A DNA stretch of 28,156 bases from Reticulitermes lucifugus (Eukaryota; Arthropoda; Insecta; Blattodea; Rhinotermitidae): the NCBI GenBank assembly GCA_026260175.1, contig JAKCWW010000754.1:47854-76009 (forward strand), in the 5' to 3' direction. A model generated the notes under the pieces. It was not told the origin of the DNA. It saw nothing but the letters and a program-made list of their open reading frames with translations, and did not search any database. Of this stretch, positions 22,985 to 28,156 are shown piece after piece (positions within the stretch are counted from its first letter, which is position 1; each line of letters opens with the position of its first letter). A program made the position numbers and the translations under genes.

Positions 22985-23605
22985 TGGATCCTATTTGACT
23001 TCCCTTCATGTACGAGATCAACGTAGTATATTTCTGATGTCATGGTCTCTGTTGTGTGAATTTGTTTATACACCATTTTGTGAATTTGTTTGCACTATAA
23101 TAATACCCAAGATTATGTTATGCAATTATAGTACAACTACATTGTGCGGCAGTTTGTTTCTATTATAATAATTCTGTTCACATAGTGAATAATCACAAAT
23201 AGTGCCATTATTATTTGGCCTTTGCTGGAAATCTTAGGCCTTCTGCACACAAAACGGGGCAGTCATTACCTGCATTGCAAGCGACTATTACAGGATGTGC
23301 CTCACTGGACTTATATAGGCAGATACTTTACTCACAGAATGTGAAGTCTGATGCATAACATAGCACTCATATATCGCAGTTAACACTGTGCACATAATCC
23401 ACAAAATTCCAGAGTGTTTGAGGTGACTGGTGTTAAGAGATCCATGTATGACTATTGAGAGTTAGTGGATATTATTTACTGCAGATTATTTATGTTGAAA
23501 ATCATCTTCATGTGTCATTGTGGTGATATTTTATTGCAATGTAAGACTTATTTTAAATATTTGTATCTGTACATTTTTTCTTACATGAGGAAGTTGGCTT
23601 AAAGA

Positions 23606-23611
23606 AATAAA
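23606..23611 (+). promoter_or_regulatory. Candidate proximal poly(A) signal AATAAA
   Basis: Canonical hexamer about 1.8 kb past the stop codon, followed by AT-rich sequence but little GT-rich sequence nearby. It could give the shorter mRNA form. Confidence 0.35.
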
Positions 23612-23991
23612 ATTACAATCAAATGTTTATAATCCTAGCTGTTATAATTTGTGGCAAGGAAGTCAAAATATTTTTTTAAAGAATTGTTGCCTCCTGAGAA
23701 AGTTTCTGTTTTGTTTTAATTTCTAAGACCATATTTCCATCAGTGTTCTGAATAACCTTTGTTTTATTGTCCCTTTGTCCGTATTTCCTTCACTGTTTTA
23801 AACCAGACCTGCTTTTACAGACCACCTTCCCCCATCCCACTTTGAATGGAACCTGTGGTGTTGTTGATGTATGTGTACTTTTCTTTTTTCACAGGGTGGT
23901 GAATAGCTGATCACATAGTGTGTGTTTTTCATCAGGAAGACTGGAGTTTAGTAATGTAAGATCTGAAACAAAAACGTGCATTTCAGACAAT

Positions 23992-23997
23992 AATAAA
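23992..23997 (+). promoter_or_regulatory. Candidate distal poly(A) signal AATAAA
   Basis: Canonical hexamer about 2.2 kb past the stop codon, with GT-rich then T-rich sequence 20-50 bases downstream. This is the better-looking of the two signals. Confidence 0.45.
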
Positions 23998-24639
23998 AGT
24001 TCTCTTTGAAGTTGGAAAGGACCGTGTTTACTCTTTTTATTCTTTGCACTGGATAGCAAAACATTATAGCAGAACTGTTAAATAACGCTGGGGATGTGGA
24101 AATAAGGAAGTACTCAACACAACGCAAATTGGTGAACTGTTTTTAGTTGGCAATTCTGGTGTTGCAATATGATTAGAATTAATTGTTTTACTCAAATATT
24201 GGGATGAAATTCGAATTCGTTGAGTCTACTGATTAGAAAATTTTGAACTCGGTGATGGCAGAACATTACTGGTGAAACCTACGCAATATTGGACACAAAT
24301 AGTCAGCTATCGACAAATTAAATTTAGCCGTAAGTTGCACGCTGCAGCTTTTGATTCTGTTATCGATTCGCGATCTGTTCGACGTAGTATTTAATGTCAC
24401 GATTTACATTTATATTACTATTATTGAACTACAAACCTGAAAGCTGATGAATTAAGTACTTCATTCTGGGCTTCTAATTTAGTTAAAGTATGAATTAAAT
24501 TGTTGAAACACTTGTCAATCCATAAAACATTAGCCGGTCTATAAACTTGCTACAGTGTTCACACAAGTTAAAACAAACCTTTGCATTATTTTCCATAGGG
24601 CAAGCAATTTCGTAGGAATAAATTATGAATACATTTTCT

Positions 24640-24880
24640 CGTGGTGTGGAATGGGTTATGCCGAAAACCTCTGTTGAAAATTACTTTCTACCGCTTCATG
24701 TGGATTTTTGCTGCCCCGAAAAGTGAGGATTCCTTATGCTAATGCCATCATGTGTAAACTGAGCTTCATCCTTGAAAAGAATGTCAGAATTTGCAGCCGC
24801 GGTTGCAGCCGATCATAAAATTGTACACGGCCAGCCTGTGATCTCGCGGTAGATGGTTTTGTACACTTTGGAGGTGGTAC
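24640..24880 (-). pseudogene. Tc1/mariner (IS630-type) transposase relic
   Basis: Cut-and-paste DNA transposases of this superfamily have a DDE catalytic core. On the - strand from 24880 one frame reads YHLQSVQNHLPRDHR. After a frame change comes DILFKDEAQFTHDG, the family phrase containing the second catalytic Asp. Then follow RNP and, in a third frame, NPHEAVESNFQQRFS before a stop. At least two frameshifts and several stops show it is dead. The N-terminal domain and the third catalytic residue are not present. No inverted repeats were located. Confidence 0.75.
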
Positions 24881-26079
24881 GGAAAGAAAAAATCAGGTTA
24901 GAACGTCTTACAGCATGTATGCAAAACCATTAATGTTGTGTCTGTCATTTTGAAAATGTAAATACATAGTAATGGTGAATGTTTTAACTACACATATAAT
25001 GGAAGCTTTCAGTTTGTGGTATATTTAGCAAGCTGTGTTATCTGTCTGGTTCTATTTGTGTTGCACTAAACTCTACCCACAGTAGCCAATCTTTGCGTAT
25101 TTGAAACTATGATGTATTCTTTGTTTGCCGTCTGAGTTGGCGGAATTCTGTAAGTAACATCACTACATTGTGTTCAGAATAATTTCTACACCCAGAAGAA
25201 TATTCGATACTGACCTGCATAAAGACGTCTAAGGAAACAACTCCATGAAATTGTCCTTCTTGACAAGGTAATATTGCTCAGCCTATCGTGAAACTTCCCT
25301 CCTCTTTCATTAAGTGTTCACAGGAGGCCCCTATACATCAAGTTATCACTTCACTTAAATGCTTTTGGTTTTAGCCATTCTCAAGAAAGTTTTTGTTTGT
25401 GCGCGTTTTCTTTACATACTTTTAATAGAGTTGCCTATGTTTGTAACTAGAATAGGCTACGGTCGACTACTTTCTATTCTAGAGCTATTTACAGTGTAGA
25501 TTTATCCAAAGTTACATATTGCTAAGTTTAGAGGTACAGAATACTATAAATGTGCCCACAAGCCCACAATCATACTTAAAAGACACCGTATAAATAAAAT
25601 TCCGCATCATAGGGTGTAAAGTAGACCATAGCCGGTATGGTCTTTATCCAGGAAATAATTTTTCATAGTAACTGGTTTGATAGCACAACATTGTACTTCA
25701 CTGCTTCATTAGCATCGTAATGTAATATAACAGCAGGTAACCTGGAAACGCATATTTGTTACATCTTAGAGAATATTCCATTTTGGTCGTGTGCTCACAG
25801 AGACTGGTGCAAAAGAACTGTTACATTCTCAGTAACTGAACAGTTGGATGTCATGCAATACAAAACTGAGTTTCTGTTGAGATGCGTAGCAGTCATGGCG
25901 GGACGGCAGTGATTACAATGGTAATAAGGCAGAGCTCATCGACAAAGTAAACGGTTCAATAGTAAACTAATTCTTGACAGAAAATTTTCTGTTACTAAGT
26001 CTAAACGTGAATTTCTTGTTGATTAATGGTCAATTTATCTCTATGTACGCAAAGCGTAGGAGATTAGAGGTGACAGGTC

Positions 26080-26165
26080 ACCTTAACGCCCGGGCGTTTT
26101 ACATCCCGAGGAAAGAGCCCTCAGTACCCATTTGAAAACAGGCTGGATGTGCCCTAGGGACAGAA
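26080..26165 (+). repeat. Interspersed-repeat remnant
   Basis: The stretch around CGCCCGGGCGTTTTACATCC and GAGCCCTCAGTACCCATT is much more GC-rich than its surroundings. It resembles a dispersed insect repeat that I remember without a name. No ends or duplications were seen. Confidence 0.35.
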
Positions 26166-26214
26166 AAATATCGATTGCCTCTGCCGCTTTATGGCGTATT
26201 TGGTACAATGAATA

Positions 26215-26435
26215 AAACAAATCCCATAGCTCAGGCGGTGGGGAAATCAGGGTTCAATCTCGGGCGAGTCTGCGGGATTGTTGGTGGACAAAATGGCACT
26301 GAAACGGGGTTTTCTGCGATTAGGTTTTCCACTGTCAGTAACATACCATCAATGTTCTCTACTTATTCAGTCACTTATAGCCGATGCTATGTCAATTTAG
26401 TAGTCAACAGCGCCGTTAAATAACACGCTTAAAAT
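26215..26435 (+). mobile_element. tRNA-derived SINE, same family as 836-1084, with a shortened head
   Basis: TAGCTCAGGCGGTGGGG is an A-box region and GGGTTCAATCTCGGG a B-box. They are only about 12 bases apart, where the family copy at 836-1084 (- strand) has about 40, so the head lost its middle. The body shares GTGGACAAAATGGCACTG-like bases with the other copy. It ends near GCCGTTAAATAAC. Confidence 0.65.
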
Positions 26436-28020
26436 AGAAAGTAAACAGTGAAGACGTAAGGGAAACTAAGATAATGATTTCATCAAATTTGCGATAATTT
26501 CAGTATTCAGAGAAGTGGAAGAAGTGTCTTCAACACCAACCGAATGAGCATATATACATAAAAGCAGAGTGGTTAGTTAGTATGTAAGTAACTGGAGATA
26601 AGGAACAATAGATATTTTTGAGACTGAATATCATATTCGTGCCTGCCGCCATGCATTTCGTTTGCCTATCCGTAAGTTGTCAAGCAGCAGTAACATCTCC
26701 TGGCTATTAGCACTTCGAACATCAGAGCGTCTCCTGGGTGTTTGGATGGTTATATAAACTTCAGGCATCGCGATCATAACAAAAGAGTGAAGGCGTTGTT
26801 TCTCGCATCCCTCATGACTGCTGCTGTCTTTTCTATTTAATGTCACTCTGCTCTCTCCCCAGCAAGATGCTTGCTCGGTACGAATGGCTGGAACCTGAGA
26901 CCCAGCAGGTAGACCCATGCTTCGCAACAGCAGGAAGTCACGTAAAATAAATCCTAAGTCTCCAAAACCATTGCTTCTTTCTGGTTTGCCCACTCTCCCT
27001 CCACATACTTTATATCTGCCGCAAACACCACGACAAACTTCTCGTATGACACTTCCCTCGGCGTTGCCACATTAGGTTTAAAAAAATTGATTGGAACAGA
27101 CAAGGAGATTATTTTGAAATAATGCATGACGCAGCACGGGAGGAATGATCTAGCGGATTGCGGAATGGATTGAAACGTGAAACTTCGCCTGGGAGGCTTA
27201 ACAAAGGACAAGAATGCTGAAAAACAACATGTCTTTTAGTCCCTACGTGTCGTCAGTTTTTTTTATAAAGTTCTACTTTCCTTTTGTTTGGAAACATCTC
27301 GGGCTTGACCAGGTCTATTAACACCAAGCGACATTCCCCTCCTGCATGGTTCCCCACTACTTCACGAACTTGTAGGCCTAGTATGAGTTTGTCATCCGCA
27401 CGCTACAGGAGCATCTTTCGAGACTTGGCTGCACATTCTGCTTTCTTAGAACTCGAAAATATCGGTATTCAAATTATGTTGTACACTTCCTGAGCTAAAG
27501 CGGCGTTCGAAATATGCGGACAGTGCGATATGATGATGCGTTTGAAGTAAATGTTGGGGTAAAAAAATGGGGCTCTTGGTTCTATCGGACGCTCAATTAA
27601 ATAAAAAAATCCTTTCACACTCCGCATATTGAATGAAGCCTGTGTTTAAGATATTTGGCGGCTAACGATAGAAGTGTGTCAGTAGCATAATTATAACTGC
27701 CATCAAAACACGCAGTTAAGTCCAATCCCAAAACGTGGTGTGCATCAAATATATCTCGGGCAATTGACTGTAATATTAACAATGATAATAACAGTAGCCT
27801 AACAAAATCTTGTCTTAGTGGACGACTAAGCGTCCGGTCTGACGAAGTGTTTTTCATGTTAGCGCTCGCAAAATTTGCGAAAAACGACTTACGACTAGCT
27901 TCGTAATAAACTTTATGTTATTTGTACTGTACATTTTCTTGTTTACATAACATCGTGATCCGACAAATTTACACTCTTTATTATCTGCTATTTAATACAA
28001 TTTATATTAAAAATAGTCCA

Positions 28021-28055
28021 ACATGTTTCGAACTATGTTACAGTTCATCTTCAGG
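28021..28055 (-). repeat. Stem-loop motif, hammerhead-like core
   Basis: The reverse complement reads GCCTGAAGATGAACT, loop GTAACAT, AGTTCGAAACATGT: CTGAAGA, an extra T, a perfect GAACT/AGTTC stem, then GAAAC. Confidence 0.55.
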
Positions 28056-28093
28056 CACTCAATTGTTTATTACACCAGCTATAGACGTATGGT

Positions 28094-28156
28094 GATCCCA
28101 GTGGCCGTGCGGTCTAAGGCGTGGGTCTGCGGCCGCTCGCTTACTGGGATCGTGGG
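28094..28156 (+). mobile_element. tRNA-derived SINE head cut by the window edge
   Basis: GTGGCCGTGCGGTCTAAGG resembles a Leu/Ser-type A-box region. The window stops at TCGTGGG, where the B-box (GGTTCGA..) would begin. Over 28094-28152 it matches the reverse complement of 16443-16501 at 56 of 59 positions, all three differences being transitions. Confidence 0.75.

Larger units (their letters stand above)
21793..24015 (+). other. Probable 3' untranslated region of the frizzled gene
   Basis: AT-rich, non-coding sequence follows the TGA stop. Two AATAAA signals fit its end: 23606-23611 and 23992-23997, the second followed by GT- and T-rich sequence (about 24016-24045) as expected downstream of a cleavage site. 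The region has several T-rich tracts and one candidate Pumilio site, TGTACATA at 22075-22082. An 18-bp perfect palindrome lies at 22967-22984. The extent is inferred from the signals only; an earlier non-canonical poly(A) site is possible. Confidence 0.5.
24020..28156. other. Apparent intergenic region
   Basis: No exon-like coding sequence was recognised past the frizzled 3' UTR. Recognisable content is a transposase relic (24640-24880), two repeat copies (about 26080-26435), a stem-loop motif (28021-28055) and a SINE head at the edge. The segments 24020-24640, 24880-26080 and 26440-28020 otherwise show nothing I can name. Minus-strand open frames at 26631-26993 and 26954-27211 have no recognised family. 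Confidence 0.55.

Noticed and set aside
26631..27211. Two overlapping - strand open frames (120 and 85 codons)
   Set aside because: No family recognised and no coding bias visible; possibly an unknown repeat, but not supportable as a gene.
1..28156. Search for CRISPR arrays, bacterial operons or viral integrations
   Set aside because: No regular direct repeats with unique spacers, no bacterial-type gene packing and no recognised viral coding sequence.

Overview
The window looks like a large, repeat-rich insect genome. It carries the 3' half of one recognisable protein-coding gene, a Frizzled-family Wnt receptor that best matches Frizzled-4, on the + strand. Everything else is intron, 3' untranslated region, intergenic DNA and decayed repeats. 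An 11.8 kb intron, a long 3' UTR, several tRNA-derived SINEs and repeat-derived peptide phrases that I recall from cockroach and termite sequences suggest a polyneopteran insect, perhaps Blattodea. That placement rests on memory and was not searched.

Layout: bases 1-9241 are most likely intron upstream of the first visible exon. They hold a TSD-flanked SINE on the - strand (836-1084), other tRNA-like SINE remnants, an (AC)n and an (AAAT)n microsatellite, and a repeat scrap at the left edge. The exon at 9242-9408 encodes the end of TM3 through the start of extracellular loop 2. The intron 9409-21196 holds more SINE remnants, a possible transposase relic (about 10700-11065), a hAT-like end, a SINE interrupted by a 149-N assembly gap but still bracketed by 13-bp duplications, a degenerate tandem array with a period near 141 bp (about 17055-17600), an AT palindrome and a 200-bp fold-back hairpin with a 6-nt loop. 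The last coding exon (21197-21792) completes TM5-TM7 and the cytoplasmic tail with its KTxxxW motif and a C-terminal ETTV. The 3' UTR probably runs to one of two AATAAA signals (23606 or 23992).

From about 24020 to the right edge the DNA appears intergenic. It has a frameshifted Tc1/mariner-type transposase relic on the - strand (24640-24880), two adjacent interspersed-repeat copies (about 26080-26435) and a fresh-looking SINE head at the edge (28094 onward). That head matches the gap-interrupted SINE at 56 of 59 positions.

The least ordinary signal is a recurring small motif, CTGAAGAT - stem-loop - CGAAAC, found five times, twice within the fold-back hairpin. It resembles a hammerhead-ribozyme core of the kind carried by Penelope-like elements, but with one extra base, so catalysis is unproven. 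No bacterial genes, CRISPR array, rRNA or functional tRNA gene was seen.
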